64,000 nucleotides of DNA from Glossina fuscipes (Eukaryota > Arthropoda > Insecta > Diptera > Glossinidae): NCBI RefSeq assembly GCF_014805625.2, contig NW_023998422.1:3253709-3317708 (forward strand), given 5' to 3'. This document shows positions 39,121 through 51,500 of this stretch, in pieces (within the stretch, counting starts at the first letter, position 1; each line of letters opens with the position of its first letter). The notes under the pieces are model-generated. The model made no database searches. It was given only the letters and a program-made list of their open reading frames with translations, and was not told where the DNA came from. The position numbers were made by a program, and so were the translations under genes.

Positions 39121-39207
39121 TTATTCATTTATGATAATTTGATCATTCTTTTGAGAACGATTTTCTAGACTTTTTCCAAAATAATATGATGCCGTGATGC
39201 CAAGAGC
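39121..39207 (-). CDS. T3 exon 5 with stop
   Basis: Twenty-eight codons plus TAA after TTACAG: ALGITASYYFG ends TM4, then a polar tail. Confidence 0.84.
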   Translation of the reverse strand, partial: ALGITASYYFGKSLENRSQKNDQIIINE

Positions 39208-42200
39208 CTGTAATAAATAAATATATTTATGCATAAGTGTAACAATCAAACAAATTATTCAACACGAAAATGTCAATAATATTTTAAAAGGAAATGTTTG
39301 AGTCCCAACACAACTAAGGCCAAAGCATTTTCAATATGAATGATGAAAATTGACCACTGAAACCATTTCGATACGAAAGTTTGCTGTAAACTCTTCATTT
39401 TCTTTGATAGCAAGTAAAAGTCGGAGAAAATGGATTTGTAAAGTACACTTCATCCACCCGTGTTGCGGTTTAAGCATTACCTAGTATCAATGTGAGCGTC
39501 GACTACTAATGTCTTGAAGAAAGCAGTTGGCTGTCAGTACGAAGCCAGACCGTTTTTTAGAAACCTTCTCATTTAAAAGATCCCCTTCGAAGCAATTGCC
39601 AGAGCCAGCCTTTTCTCTCTAATTAGGCCAGCCTCGAAAATTGTCTGTAGATTGGTAATAATACTTGAATTGTAGAAGAAGTGTTAACGGGTTTGTCTCG
39701 GGCTTTAGTATATCATTGGTACCTTTGGACTTAAGACAGATATTTGGATTGAACGAGTGTTTGGCACTTTAGATGCCTTAAACACCGACCTAACAATTGG
39801 CAGCGGCCTTGTAGAACTTGTGCGATTTTTCTAAAAAATCGTAGGTAACGTTGACAGAAATTGTGAATCTATAACAAAAGCTATAAAGATATCTTTCCTT
39901 CCCTTGCTTCTTCTCCCTTCCCCCATCGCCCCACTGGGTTAATATATTTTCGAATACGAAAAATTGCTCACCTCACGGATGAGAACAACTTTCAACTAAG
40001 ATATGTACTTCTAGGCAAAGTCTTAAACTCAAGATCGCGTTTGCAACTAGCAGGCAGATGGACAAATAAGATTGAATCGATTCCGCTATTCCTGCCAATC
40101 GAAAATACACACACATATATATATATATTAGCATATTTTTATAAGCATACATGTTTGTATGCATATGCATGCTTATATATATATATATATATGAGAGGCA
40201 CAAACATTCCGTGAATTTAACGTAGCTCTAGTCTGGGGTATTTTTCTCTTACCTCCAAAGCTACTCCTGCCACTAAGCACAAAATAAGATAATCACTATG
40301 ATCATCGACAAATTTTACAGCGCTAGTGAGACAACCTTTAGTAAAAATATTATAATCATCGGAACAGTCTTGCAGTCTGCAACAACTTGGTGGCAAAACA
40401 TCATCATCATCTTGTAAATAGTCTTGAGGACTATCCTTGCCGCAGCATTGATACTGTTATATACCAAAAAAACTTAATCTTTTTCAAATATTAAATTTCA
40501 CAAAGAGAAAAAGTCAACTGACCTGCATTTGCACGCCAAACATTGAATCGGGCTTGATAAGCTCTTGTTCCCATACCTTCGTTACTCGCTCGCCGGTCAT
40601 TTCAATAAAATCTTTCTTCATAGCAGCAAAAGCAATCATAAAAACTGTCTCACAAAAAATAGATAAACCTGCCACGCCCAAAAACTACAATCAAAAGTTT
40701 TCAGGGAAATGATAAGCCGAAGGATGTTTTATATTTTGTAATTAATGTTTACCGTTATCGACAGAATATGCGATTCACGCATAGCCGTGAAACAGCCCAC
40801 ACCAGCGACTCCAAAAACCAAAAAGCCAATTAAAGTAATAATATAAGCACCTGTTGCAGTCCCAGCGCCACCCAAAACCAGCACTCCAATTGATATAATT
40901 CCCACTGCATTCAGCTGAAAGCAAAAATGAAATGAAAGAGAAAAAGAAAAATGAAAAATAAGAAGTAAATATTTATTTTAAAGAGCTTTGGCTATATTTT
41001 ATTTGCTTGCCTTAAAATTAAATAGAATTGATATAAATGTTAGTCTTATAGTTGAAATGTTATTTTTTTTTACTTATATACATATATGTAATATATCTAG
41101 ATTGGTAGAGTTTTCAATAAAGCTGATTGCCTTAGATGCTATTGGTGTAAGTCTTTAGTGTTGGAATATATTTTTCTGGTTAAATTATGTGTATTTGTTA
41201 TTATTACTCTTTTGTCTTACCTATAGATATACAACATGTATATAATAATAATCATAATAATAATATTGATTAGCGATAATGATAATAATGGTTAATACTA
41301 ATAATAGTAATCATTTTATAGAGCCCAAAGCTTTCTCAAACTGTTGGCAAATTAGCATAAAACTTCCCCTTCGGCCGCTTAATTATCGTTCAGCTTTAAA
41401 AGGAGAATTGTGTAATGAATTATTTTTGCATAATTTTATGCCCTACACCACAAGAGCAGCACAAGAGTATATTAAATTTGTCCGAATGTATGCAACATAC
41501 AGAGGGACATCAAATAGACCCAACTTGTATCATATTCATAATCAATTTTTATGTTAGTTCTGAATTTAATCAATCAATTTCTGAACCGACCTAAACTGGT
41601 CGGTCCGTCTGTTCGTCTTGTTTTCTTTCGGTTCATCCAAGGATATATGCTATTGGAAATGGTTCGAATCGTATTATTTTCTCCATCGCTTTCCATACAG
41701 CGCTTTATTTTGAAAAGTCATTATATGAGTAACTCTGGGATGGTAGATTACAGTGTTTCTAATTGTTCTCATTTCTGTTTTTTCTTTTTAAATTGTGATA
41801 TAACCTAACCTAAAAACAAAACTACGTCGCGCGCATAGATAAGTCGTTATCGGTTTTTCTAAGAGACTTTTGGTATTTTTATATGCGAACATTTACCAAG
41901 AATGACTTAGTTGCGCGGTGTTCAAATTCGAATAGCGTGTACGCACACAAGCCTAACAGTGTATGAGTTGCTATATACAAAAAGCAGAAAACCATGATCC
42001 AGTGTAGCCGTACCCGCTAATAAGTGGCGCAAATTTTTAAGTGCCTCCATTTTATAGAATCATTTAATCAGTAAGGCGTTAAGAGTTAGTTCAACCCCAG
42101 GAATAAAACAGTTTTCGGTTTTCAAAAGAGAGACGGTTCCGATATGTGAACTTGAGCATCGGTTTACTAACCAAATATTCGATTTACCGATGAATATCAA

Positions 42201-43835
42201 TCCGTCTGGGTAGTGCAGTCATTGTTGCGACAATAGCCAACGAATGACAGATTCAAAAGACAAGCTGTCCTCTTTGTGTGTAAAATATGTAGCCAGCTGT
42301 GAACAATACAAGTTAACAATACCTTCCGCCCTTCTCGTAAAATACGCGGTTTGTCTTCATAAAAAAAAATATCTGTCCATGATTTTAATGTTTACACAAT
42401 GAAGAAAAAAATATTCTTTTTTTTTGTAACAACGGATGTTCCATATACTTCTGACAGGGTGACTATCAGAAAGAAGCAAGGAAAGAGACAGCGGGCTAGT
42501 CGCAGCCTACAGGCTTTGCGACCAATCGATAAGCGTTATGTCCTTACTGACGGCGTACTCACTATAGATACGACCAAAGTAGGCTTCGATGCACTTAGAT
42601 TCGAATCTGCGAACAGTGAGCGAGCGAGCTTGTAGTCGCGAATCTGCTCGACTACGTAAATGGATAAATACTTTATTTTCGTTTTAAAATTCATACAAAA
42701 GTTATCTGTACAACCTCTCTCTCCCATCTTAAATCAACCAATCACTGGAGCTATTGCTTTGCGGGTTGGGTAGCAGGTGGTGATGTCCTGCTGGAGGCAA
42801 ACGTTGCTCACCTATCGTAGCATTAGTTTGACGGAAGAGAAGGTCTGTCAACATTGTTCGATATCGCGTTCATCCACTGTAATGGCCGACCTGGGAACAC
42901 TTTTCAAAGTAAATCCCAATTATAACGCTCGTTCAAAGATCACAGTCGCGGTAAAAGATATTTTTCAATTAGTTTTACATGCGATCCATAGGTTTTATCT
43001 ATTTACGTGTCCACATAGAGCAGTCAATCAGTTAAGGCGTAGCGAACATCCCCGAAGAAATCTTCTAATTTTTCCCCTTTCTATGTTAAAAGGTAAAAAA
43101 ATGGCGCGAAGTATAAAACAACTCACACACACGCACACCTTAGTTGTGATTAAAGGACCCTTTATTGGTTACGGATTTTTTTTTGCTCGTTAATATTTCA
43201 CTTCTCAACGTCAGCGCGCACATGAATGGATAGAAAGTATTCCAATTTTATTAAAATGTTTTTATGTAGTGTTTATAATATGAATATCGTTGTTGTAGGC
43301 TGACGCTTAAAATGATTTTGCAATTTCAACACATTTGCGTTGTTCGCCATCAGAAACATTTGCAATAAGTTTTAATGAAAATATATATATATGTTTTTTT
43401 TTTTTGTAGAAATTTTTCGATTGAAGGTTAAAAAAATGCATGGAATACAATGTTCCACTTTCTCTCAATTTCATGTTATTAAAATCATGAGAACTTTTGT
43501 TTGTTGTTACTCTGTTGAGTTGTTTGTTTGATTTATAAAGAAGCAAGGATAGCTAGCCATACATTATTGGAAATTCCTTTCTATGTGCACTTTGGACTCT
43601 GTGAAGCGTGCTTATAAAATATATAAACGTAAAATGTATATGAGTGGTGTGTATAGATAGATGGATGTATCGACATAGAGAATTAAATCGCAATGCATGC
43701 ATATGCAGGCGAACATTGGCACTTATTCGGTAAAGTATTTTCATAAAGATTTCAAGTATTCTCACAAGCACTTACCGAAATTAGTATACTCAGTACAAGT
43801 AATGCATATTTCCAGATGTCAGTGGAGAATGACAT
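39121..43835 (-). CDS. Tetraspanin T3, complete, 5 coding exons
   Basis: Predicted 223-residue tetraspanin. Exons are 43835-43776, 40914-40753, 40684-40523, 40453-40253 and 39207-39121, all phase 0. Two in-frame ATGs lie two codons apart (43841 and 43835). The second gives the 20-codon first exon seen in all paralogs and is preferred. It lacks the MGC start. TM2 ends GVGCFTAMRES. The loop has CCG at 131-133, SCC at 151-153, DC at 157-158 and GC at 168-169 (six cysteines), plus an acidic DDDD run before the second motif. The tail (KSLENRSQKNDQIIINE) is longer and less basic than in T1/T2. Intron 4 is 1045 bp, unusual for the cluster and shared with T4. By position it would be Tsp42Ej (sunglasses), unconfirmed. 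AATAAA overlaps the stop region (39122-39117). Confidence 0.87.
39208..40252 (-). other. T3 intron 4
   Basis: 1045 bp, AT microsatellites near 40112-40130 and 40175-40190; nothing coding seen. Confidence 0.75.
40253..40453 (-). CDS. T3 exon 4
   Basis: Sixty-seven codons after ATAACAG, starting YQCCGKDSPQDY. Holds the six cysteines and the beginning of TM4 (LVAGVALE). Donor GTAAGAG. Confidence 0.9.
40523..40684 (-). CDS. T3 exon 3
   Basis: Fifty-four codons after ATTGTAG: TM3 (FLGVAGLSIFCETV) and loop to GVQMQ, donor GTCAGT. Confidence 0.87.
40753..40914 (-). CDS. T3 exon 2
   Basis: Fifty-four codons after CTTTCAG, starting LNAVGIIS. A very glycine-rich short outer loop (GGAGTATG) precedes TM2; ends ILSIT before GTAAAC. 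Confidence 0.88.
41100..41200 (+). repeat. SINE tail fragment (copy 5)
   Basis: Only the 3' body is left: GTTTTCAATAAAGCTGATTG and CCTTAGATGCTA, followed within 100 bases by TAA-rich DNA. In intron 1 of T3. Confidence 0.5.
41234..41300. repeat. TAA/ATA-rich trinucleotide stretch
   Basis: Imperfect run of AATAAT units broken by C and G; near the end of the SINE tail fragment, so possibly its expanded 3' tail. Confidence 0.6.
41600..41760 (+). repeat. Dispersed repeat R1, copy 6
   Basis: GGTCCGTCTGTTCGTC, TGCTATTGGAAATGGTTCG, GCGCTTTATTTTGAAAAGTC; extends further 3' (TAACTCTGGGATGG) than other copies. Confidence 0.6.
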
Positions 43836-43841
43836 TTTCAT
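43776..43841 (-). CDS. T3 exon 1 (upstream ATG included)
   Basis: MKMSFSTDIWKYALLV... to LIS, then donor GTAAGTG. From the second ATG (43835) it is 20 codons like its paralogs. The shown start is the upstream alternative. Confidence 0.75.
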
Positions 43842-43890
43842 TCTGAAGCCTTGAACTGCTTACAGGACACACAACGAAAACTGACGAACG
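43776..43890 (-). promoter_or_regulatory. Possible T3 core promoter (initiator)
   Basis: On the minus strand TCAGTT at 43884-43879 fits the fly initiator. AGTTC lies about 26-30 bases downstream, close to but slightly short of DPE spacing. It would give a 5' leader of about 47 nt. Motif match only. Confidence 0.25.
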
Positions 43891-44699
43891 CACATGCACA
43901 TGTGTCAAGGGAAATGAAAATTAAAAAAAAAAAAACAACAAGAAGAAACAAACACAAACAAACAAAAGATTCATTAAATTATTCACAAGTTATTTCAACG
44001 TCATCTTAGAGCACAATAATTGGGTTCATATTTTATATCACTTTTTGAAAAACAATAATTCTTGTCTTGTAAACTGTTCAAAATATTTCAGCAATTATAA
44101 AAGCACACTCGCCCGTGTACCTACATAGAACGTATGCAGATAAATAAATAAATTTATAATAAAGAATGAAGAATGAAGAATAGCAAGCATTCTCTGGGTA
44201 TGTCTCGCTAATGGTTTCTTCTTTATTCCTCTGCTTACAAATGCGTGCCCACAACCGAATGTCGATTCTAAATAAAGCTACAAGTGGGGATGGATATAAG
44301 CACATACGTACATACTAATGTACGTATATGCTATATCTACGCATGTACGCATATACACATATATATCTATCTATATACGTATACATGTGGTTTGATTTTG
44401 TTTGTTTACAACAAAACAATCACAAACACGAACACACGCACACCACTAACTAATTTATACGAAACGAAGAGCACAAAGCATTTTCCTTACACTGTTCACA
44501 AAAACTATCCGTAACGAACGCTTGCCAACCATTCACGCCTTTTGATACAAATACAACTGAGGTGAAAAACTAAAAGAAAATCTCATGAAAGTGCAAAAGA
44601 TGTGCTTCTAAGGCTTGTTTGTCATCGCTCCCCTGTTACTGCTGTGCACTGTTGGGAAAATTTTAAATCTTATTCTTGTTTAAATCCACAGGGGCATAT

Positions 44700-45116
44700 T
44701 TTTATAACGGATGGATGGTGTGCATGCCAAGCACCATAGCACATGTACGCAGATATATGTATATATGTATATACATATATACAAAAAAATATATATATAA
44801 GCATATACCATATAATGTATTTAATGTAAACTTTCATGTAAATGTATGGAAAACTTTTTATAAGCACTTGCCACACACCTAAAGTAACAAATACATACAT
44901 AAGCATATATATCGCATTATTACATACAATCATTTTCATTAGCGCGAATTTTGTATATTTATCATCTATTAAAAAGGAATAGAAAAATTCACAGAATGGA
45001 ATTGAAAATTTACACTTACAATAGTTGCTAATATCACTCAATAAGTTTCCGGTCTGATATATGGCAATATAGTTGTCAGACCCTGGTTGTAACACTATTT
45101 GCGTTTTAGTGAACAT
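44700..45116 (-). other. Candidate small ORF with a 54-bp intron
   Basis: The longest open frame outside the tetraspanins (148 codons). It starts MFTKTQIVLQPGSDNYIAIY and has a good donor GTAAGTG at 45019 and acceptor TTTTTAATAG ending at 44966, a typical fly intron size. The intron is a multiple of three and open, so splicing is not required. After it comes a hydrophobic stretch NNAIYMLMYVFVTLG with a distant look of a single-pass membrane segment. The 3' half runs into AT microsatellite DNA, so it may be chance. Confidence 0.2.
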
Positions 45117-46412
45117 ATTTTTTTGCCATCTTCCGACTGCTTTTGCCAGTGGCTATTCCCTCGACTGACTGGCGAGTGTCTGGAGTCTATCCATGAAACC
45201 ATGTTTCATCCACTGCCAATTATCACATGAAAAAATCCTTTTTATTTTGTCTACATGACGCTGAAGAGTGTTCTGAGTGTCACAAGTGAGTAGACAGGGC
45301 CGCTCGAGCGGAGTTTTCTCATGCCATCTTTCAACGCAACGCTTACTGTGAACAGATCTCTTCTAATCAAGAAGCAGCGTTCAATCAATGCACGAAATTC
45401 AGATTTTTTCATTATTTAGAAAATTACGAATTCTACGATCGGCAACGAAAATTACGATTGATCAATAGTGGCGACGTATAAATGTCATCCTTTCAACTTA
45501 TTGATTGATGTGGTATGTCTGCAAATTTTTGTTTCTATGCTACCAACTTTTCTGGCAACAATAGTTTAACAAATTCCTCAACAATTTTTTAAAGATTTGG
45601 TATCGCCTAGAAAAGTGATTTCGGTTTTTCTATTTTACGTGTTCTCTTCTCTTCTCTATTTTTGTGAAAGACACTTGCGGACTTGCTGCTTTGTGACGTT
45701 TGGTTATGTATAAAAGTTAGGGGAAAGAAGATCTAGCAAATGTAGCAGAGGTTTTAACAACTTTTCAATAAGAGTAAGTTGTAAGTAAGTTCAAATATGT
45801 GCGGCCTGTATGAATTCCGCCGAGCGAAACTGCCCGCAACAGCTGGTGAGTATGACTTGTCATATCCGTGAAATGACTCACCAGCACCAGACACGGACAA
45901 TTTTTGACTTTCGCACCATTGTAAACTGCTTTTTAACATTCCATCGATTCTTCAAAATGTGTTGCTAGAAGTTCACCGCATTCTGTTGTATTCTCTTGAT
46001 TTAGCTATGCCCGTCTTTTGATCTTAAATGGTAAAATCAAGAGAAGAATAGCCGCTACTATGCAACAGGTAGTAATATTTTTAATCATCCAAGCAAAGCC
46101 AGACACCTTTGCATAACTGAATAGCAAAACTTAACATAGTCAAAAGGGCAGACGATCGGCGGTTGTGACGGGAAAACGCACGCGCCACCGTGGAGCTAGC
46201 TAGTTCGGCAGTAATGGGGTTCACTTTTTGTTCAACAAACTCTCCACAGATCATTACACTCGAGGAATACAGAGAGAGGCGAACATTTGAAACTTTCTTA
46301 CCGGATGGGCCGATGTTACGTCATGGGCTATTCTAAACTCTACCTGTGGCCTCCTTCGGCTCATAAACTTTGCAAGGGAGGTCAATATAAAATCAGATCG
46401 AAAAATGCAAAC

Positions 46413-46651
46413 CTTCAACACTAGAACTACCAGCGTTTTGCGTATACTTACCTGTAAGTATATGTTATCGGTATCTCCAAAAGTAGATCTCCATCAAGTA
46501 GATCATGAGAGAATAACTAATTATGAGTATTTAAAGATCTTTTCTTATAAATAAAAATTTCCGGAAATTGGCAGGCCTTATAATCATTTTTGTTAAGCTC
46601 AAAAGTCCAAAAAAAGTCATATTAACCTACAAGGTAGTTCTAGTGTTAAAT
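46413..46651. mobile_element. 231-bp inverted-repeat element (MITE-like)
   Basis: AACACTAGAACTACC at 46417-46431 and its exact reverse complement at 46633-46647 bound a 231-bp non-coding AT-rich unit. The outer bases are TTAA on the right and TCAA on the left, as if one base of a TTAA target duplication had changed, which would suggest a piggyBac-type non-autonomous element. A related end lies near 31195. Confidence 0.6.
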
Positions 46652-47984
46652 GAAATTGAACAAGCCTATCTCGGTAACTATTGTAGAAATGGGTTTGAAT
46701 TGGACAGTCAGTTAAGATGCTGCCAACGCAGAAAAAGTGCTCGTTTGGATAAACTTACACGAATTCAATGCGAAAACTTATTACTTTTCGATCGAAATTA
46801 TATCCTTTTTCAAATTATCGTTTTTGATGAATAATTTGTATCCCAACAATTCAACAAGTTCGAGTAGTGCTCGTTTATTTTCCTGGTACAAAATCAGTTT
46901 ATATTTTTGAAATCAGAAAACTATTTTTTTAAACTTCTGACAAACACGCAATTGGATGTTAATCCTTGAACTGTAAGTTCATTAAATGAGATCAGTTCCT
47001 GCTGCATTTGAATATCATGGAGTTACCCACCCACTTTCCTTCGAAACCGACGTGCAAAACTTATAGTGTTTCCTTTTTTTGAAAACCGGCAGGGGATGAT
47101 TCGACTTGAAGGAATTAAATAAAAGCAAAGTACACCTACTGAAGGTTATGTGTCTTCACTTGAAATCTTTGATTTAACAATATAACCCGTAGCCAAAATC
47201 TTGGCATTGTTATGCCTGACAATATCCTATAAAGATATAAAAGTTTCCCGAAGCCTTGCAGTTATCGAATCTTCGTTCAGGGAATCCTTCTCTAGCAATT
47301 TCTAAAATCTTGATTCAATGATTCTTTACTAAGCTCTATTGTCTTTGAGCCTTTGTTTTGTACTGCCCTGATCTTTTCCCATTTTATTATCTGCTGTCAA
47401 AATATTGTCGTGAGAAGCAAATTTTTGTGTTTGATACGAATGAATACACGGATCTTCCGAGTTAATCTATGTTTATATGACGAAAGAAGCTCCGGAATAC
47501 GGAGAAACATTCTTTTTTCATCTTCTTTTTATTTTAAATGCCTCTCTCCGAACTTTTCAATTAGCTCTTAAGGATTTCCAAAAAACTGTATCTAAAATTC
47601 AATCCGTTGCATGTCTTATATCGTAGAGCAGAGCAGAACAAAGCAGTTGGCATATGAAACGCTTGTAATTATGTGAAAAACATGCAATTTTCTTTAATTT
47701 TAATTCAGTTAACGCCAGCCACGAAAGCAACAAACAAAATGTGTCTTGTTATTGATTAGAAAGATTTCAAAGAAAGATTTATTTTAAAATTCGTAATCAA
47801 ATATATATATAACCTTGTTTCTGGGTTTATTTTTAGTAATTTATATCAGGCGAGGAATCCTTTACATTTCCAGTCTTTATTGTCGCAGAGCTATCGAAGC
47901 TGAAACGCTGAAAGCCTATGGATCGTTTTCAGCCTTATATCTACTCAACTGTGTTGAGATAGACTCAACTTTTATTAATCGATC

Positions 47985-48065
47985 GAAGCTTGTCAATTTA
48001 TCCTTATGTTCAGCCTAGAGGTAGCAGTATTTACATATCTCGATGAAATTTTCTTTAAAATACAG
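47985..48065 (+). repeat. Dispersed repeat R1, weak fragment
   Basis: TTCAGCCTAGAGGTAGCAG followed by ATATCTCGATGAAATTT fits the R1 head with many changes. Confidence 0.35.
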
Positions 48066-51000
48066 TGGTTATGCTATCAACTTTTCGTCGAGCATGGAAT
48101 CTATAAAAATTTTTCCAAATCATTAAGTGAGATTTCACCTGCTTGACAACGCCGGGACATTTTATTATTTAGTTCATGGAATCACTTTTACTGCACCTCA
48201 GACATAAGTTTTCGTTTAACAATGCGAAAGGTTTACAACAAGACTGACACAGATTGTTCTTCTAAGCAAAAACCTTGGACGGAGAGACAATAGATAATAG
48301 ACAGGTAAACAAAGATATTTATATATATACTGGTGCTCACCCTCATCAGGAAAACATGTGCTCTCTTTTCTGACGATGGCTCCAGGCGTATAAAGATGTT
48401 ATTGTCGGTTTCTATAAGGGTTGGCTGCTGTGCTTATGATCAATAATGATACTATTTTCGTTAAGACCGACATCGTAGCGTAGATGAATCTATTCAGGAT
48501 TACGCGAAGTAGTGTTTTTAACTGTTCTGAGTTGTGCGTTAAAGAGAAAAAAAACCAAATGCGGGAATCGTTACGTTTTCTGCCCCATTCGTAGCAAAGT
48601 ACTGCTCGGTTTGAGGGATTTTAACAAATTACTAATGCAATCGCGTTGATCTGAAAATTTTACAATGTGCAGAAATGAATTATAGGCCAATTCTTCACTA
48701 AAGAAAATTTAGCAGCGATCACGAGGAATGTGCTATCATTTCTTAGGTATTTAACATATATCGTTTCCCAATACCCCTAAGTTATTCCATCTTCTTCTTC
48801 TCATCCAAAAATGACAAAATTGAAGAGGATGTATATATACAGTGAAAATATTTGCAAATTCCGATATTTATTTTTCGCTACCAAGTGTTCTTTCGAATAA
48901 AGAAGAACAAAGAGTAGCGTCTACATGTTCTTTTTAGAAGAAAAAAGAGATATGGCGAGGACCGCAGACTAGCGTGTGTGTACCTAATTGGCAAGTGCTG
49001 TAGCTGTTTCTTCTCTCTTTCTTTTTTCATTGTGACAGGCGTCCATGTCAAACTTCACATAATTTTTAGCGTTTCAGCTGTACTTCGCTTTGTACGAACC
49101 GAAAAATATTTTTTCCGATTTTTACAATAAGTGATTTTGTTGAGCGAGGAGGCTGCAGAGGCTGCTTCATGATTATTACAAGGGATGAGACTCAGACCTA
49201 CGCACACGACCTGGAACTAAGCAATCAAGCAAGATCACTCAAAAATGAAGGTGATACTACCAGTTTTCTTCGATTGTCGTCGCGTGTTGCACACTATACT
49301 TCCCTCCCGCTCGGTCAAATTGATAACAACGAATATTATTTGAGATTGAGGATTATTTTGAAGTCGATGAAATATATTTGAAATAATAAATAGATTTAAA
49401 ATAAGAAAAAGTTAAATTGGTCTTACTTTTTGGACACACAGTATCGTTTTCTTAAAAAAGCACAGATGATTGTCTTTATTTTCAGTTTTTAAAAATATTT
49501 TTTTAAAAGCACGTAAGGCAGGTAACCTTATCAATGACAGCTTCTTTTGATTATCTTGTAAGCAATTGTTTACTATTTTAACTGAAACTTGCTTACAATA
49601 AGAGATAATTTCATCATAAATAACTTTTATCGTCTCATAAGAATCTTCACGAACGCTCATTTATTTTTCTCGAATACTTAGTGAAATTCAATAAAATTTG
49701 ATTAGAGTGATCATTTTGTATATCGCCCCAGAATGCCAAAAAGAAATTATGAAATTTTCGATCTATAATAATTCTCACGAACAATATTCACGGAAATATT
49801 CAAGATTGTTGTTAATCGAGATCTTAATTTACTGGGTCCAAGATGGCCCACTAACGATTTTATGCACAAATAGCGAAAGGTTTTTAATTAAGAAAGAAAC
49901 AACACTGATAATCTTATACAATATGCATTCTTTTAATCACGGAAAGTATCGTTGAGAAGTAAGGGAGTAAAGATGAATTCGAATTTAAGTAGAAAAGACA
50001 CTTACTAACTCTATTACTCAGATTTCTGTAAACTGTCTAACAGAGCTGTGCAAACGGCCTAACAGAGCTCTATTAAGTAGTTACAAACAAAATTTAGTCG
50101 GATTTGGAGACTTATTACGTACATATGAAGAAATCTATCTATATAAAAATATCTATGGAAATAGTCAAATTTTAGGCTTTAGTAAAAATTCCACCCATAT
50201 TCACCTATATCTCGCGATACTCGCTACCAAAACAATACATGCCCTATTGGCATTAACAGAAAAAAACGAACTTAGCTTCGTTTCGCGGGTTCCTGACATA
50301 CAGTACATACTAAATTTCACAAATTTGGCAAAAATAGTCCCAAAATGCAGAATTTCAACTTGTGAAGTTTGTTTGAAAGGTGCACTCATGACATGTCTAC
50401 AAAAGTACACTGCATTTCCTAATTCGGACAAAGTATGCCACCAAATCAAACCATGTCTTGATCGTAACTGCCTAAAAGGAGCCTGTTAAGAGAGTTGGTA
50501 AAAGTCTTTGATGTTTGATGTCTTGAATGTTTGAACTTTCGAACGTGCATTGGAAGAAAAATTGAAGAAGAAACTGTGAAAGCGAATATAGAATACTGCC
50601 GTCAAGGCTACTCATCTGCTAATCTTTACCTAGTTCCTCCAACCAATATTGACGAAATAAGATTCAAAACATTTCCGAGAACACCCCTTAGCCATGCAAT
50701 TGTAATACGTCAGTGGATCGTTCAGAAATCTCTTCTTCTTATAATAAAGCCCTTTCTTTATGACAGCCTGGGCTGCCATTTCCTTTATTGGAAAAATAGC
50801 ATTTGCAACGACCAAGCCTATGGACATCCTGAACCAGAAGCCAATATCAAAGGTAATTGGATGGCCTATTTCGCTAAGGCTTAGCTTTTTTCTTTTAGTC
50901 TAGGACTTCTTAAAGCTGAATCGTTCCACGAATTGTCAAGTTATAGCACTTACAGCAAGAAAATGCGTCGTCACAGCAATGAGCTGCTCATGCTGCAAAC

Positions 51001-51299
51001 TAGCTAACTGTGACGACCTCCTCAAAAATTTGCATTTAAATAGCGTCGGCAAAATTTAATGATGACGAGTACATTTGTCATACACCGAGTGCGTGTAATA
51101 TGAAATTAGATTGTAATGAAATAGTTTTACGAATTAATATACACACACCCTAAAATTTATTATTTTGGCAAATAGATATTCATAGTAATAAAATTCGTCA
51201 TAGCACAAAATTTTTTACTTTTTTTATTGCACGCACATTCGTTGTACGCAGTTAACTGCTTAAAGGCTTTTTCATTTAACAAAAAGTTAGCAAAAATCT

Positions 51300-51500
51300 C
51301 CAGAACCTTCGTTGTCTGCACTTTTCAAATAATTCGAAATCGTCCTGTGGTTGATGTTTAGTGCCACCGCTATTTTATCGATTTTTTCAGTGATTGCCGG
51401 GTGCATCTTTGATAACGAAGTTTCCAGTACGGAATCGAGCAAACCACTCCTGGATTCTTCATTCCCTCACAACATTCATGCAACCTTTTTACTTTTTTTA
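51300..51500 (-). pseudogene. Mariner transposase relic
   Basis: On the minus strand QEWFARFRTGNFVIKDAPGNH ends in a stop, then in another frame KIDKIAVALNINHRTISNYL follows. These are the two helix-turn-helix stretches at the N-terminal end of mariner transposases (RF..G.F...D at the first block). Several frameshifts and stops, no catalytic domain. Dead fragment between T2 and T3. Confidence 0.65.

Larger units (their letters stand above)
40915..43775 (-). other. T3 intron 1
   Basis: 2.9 kb with R1 copy 6, SINE tail fragment and the ATA-rich run. Plus-strand ORFs at 42399 and 42777 are unassigned. Confidence 0.75.

Noticed and set aside
42777..43193. 138-codon plus-strand ORF in T3 intron 1
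   Set aside because: No family, no domain, mixed composition and antisense to an intron; no splice partner. Likely chance.
50201..50884. Cluster of ORFs on both strands (80-117 codons)
   Set aside because: Overlap each other, no recognisable protein, no splice logic. Possibly an old element but not supportable.
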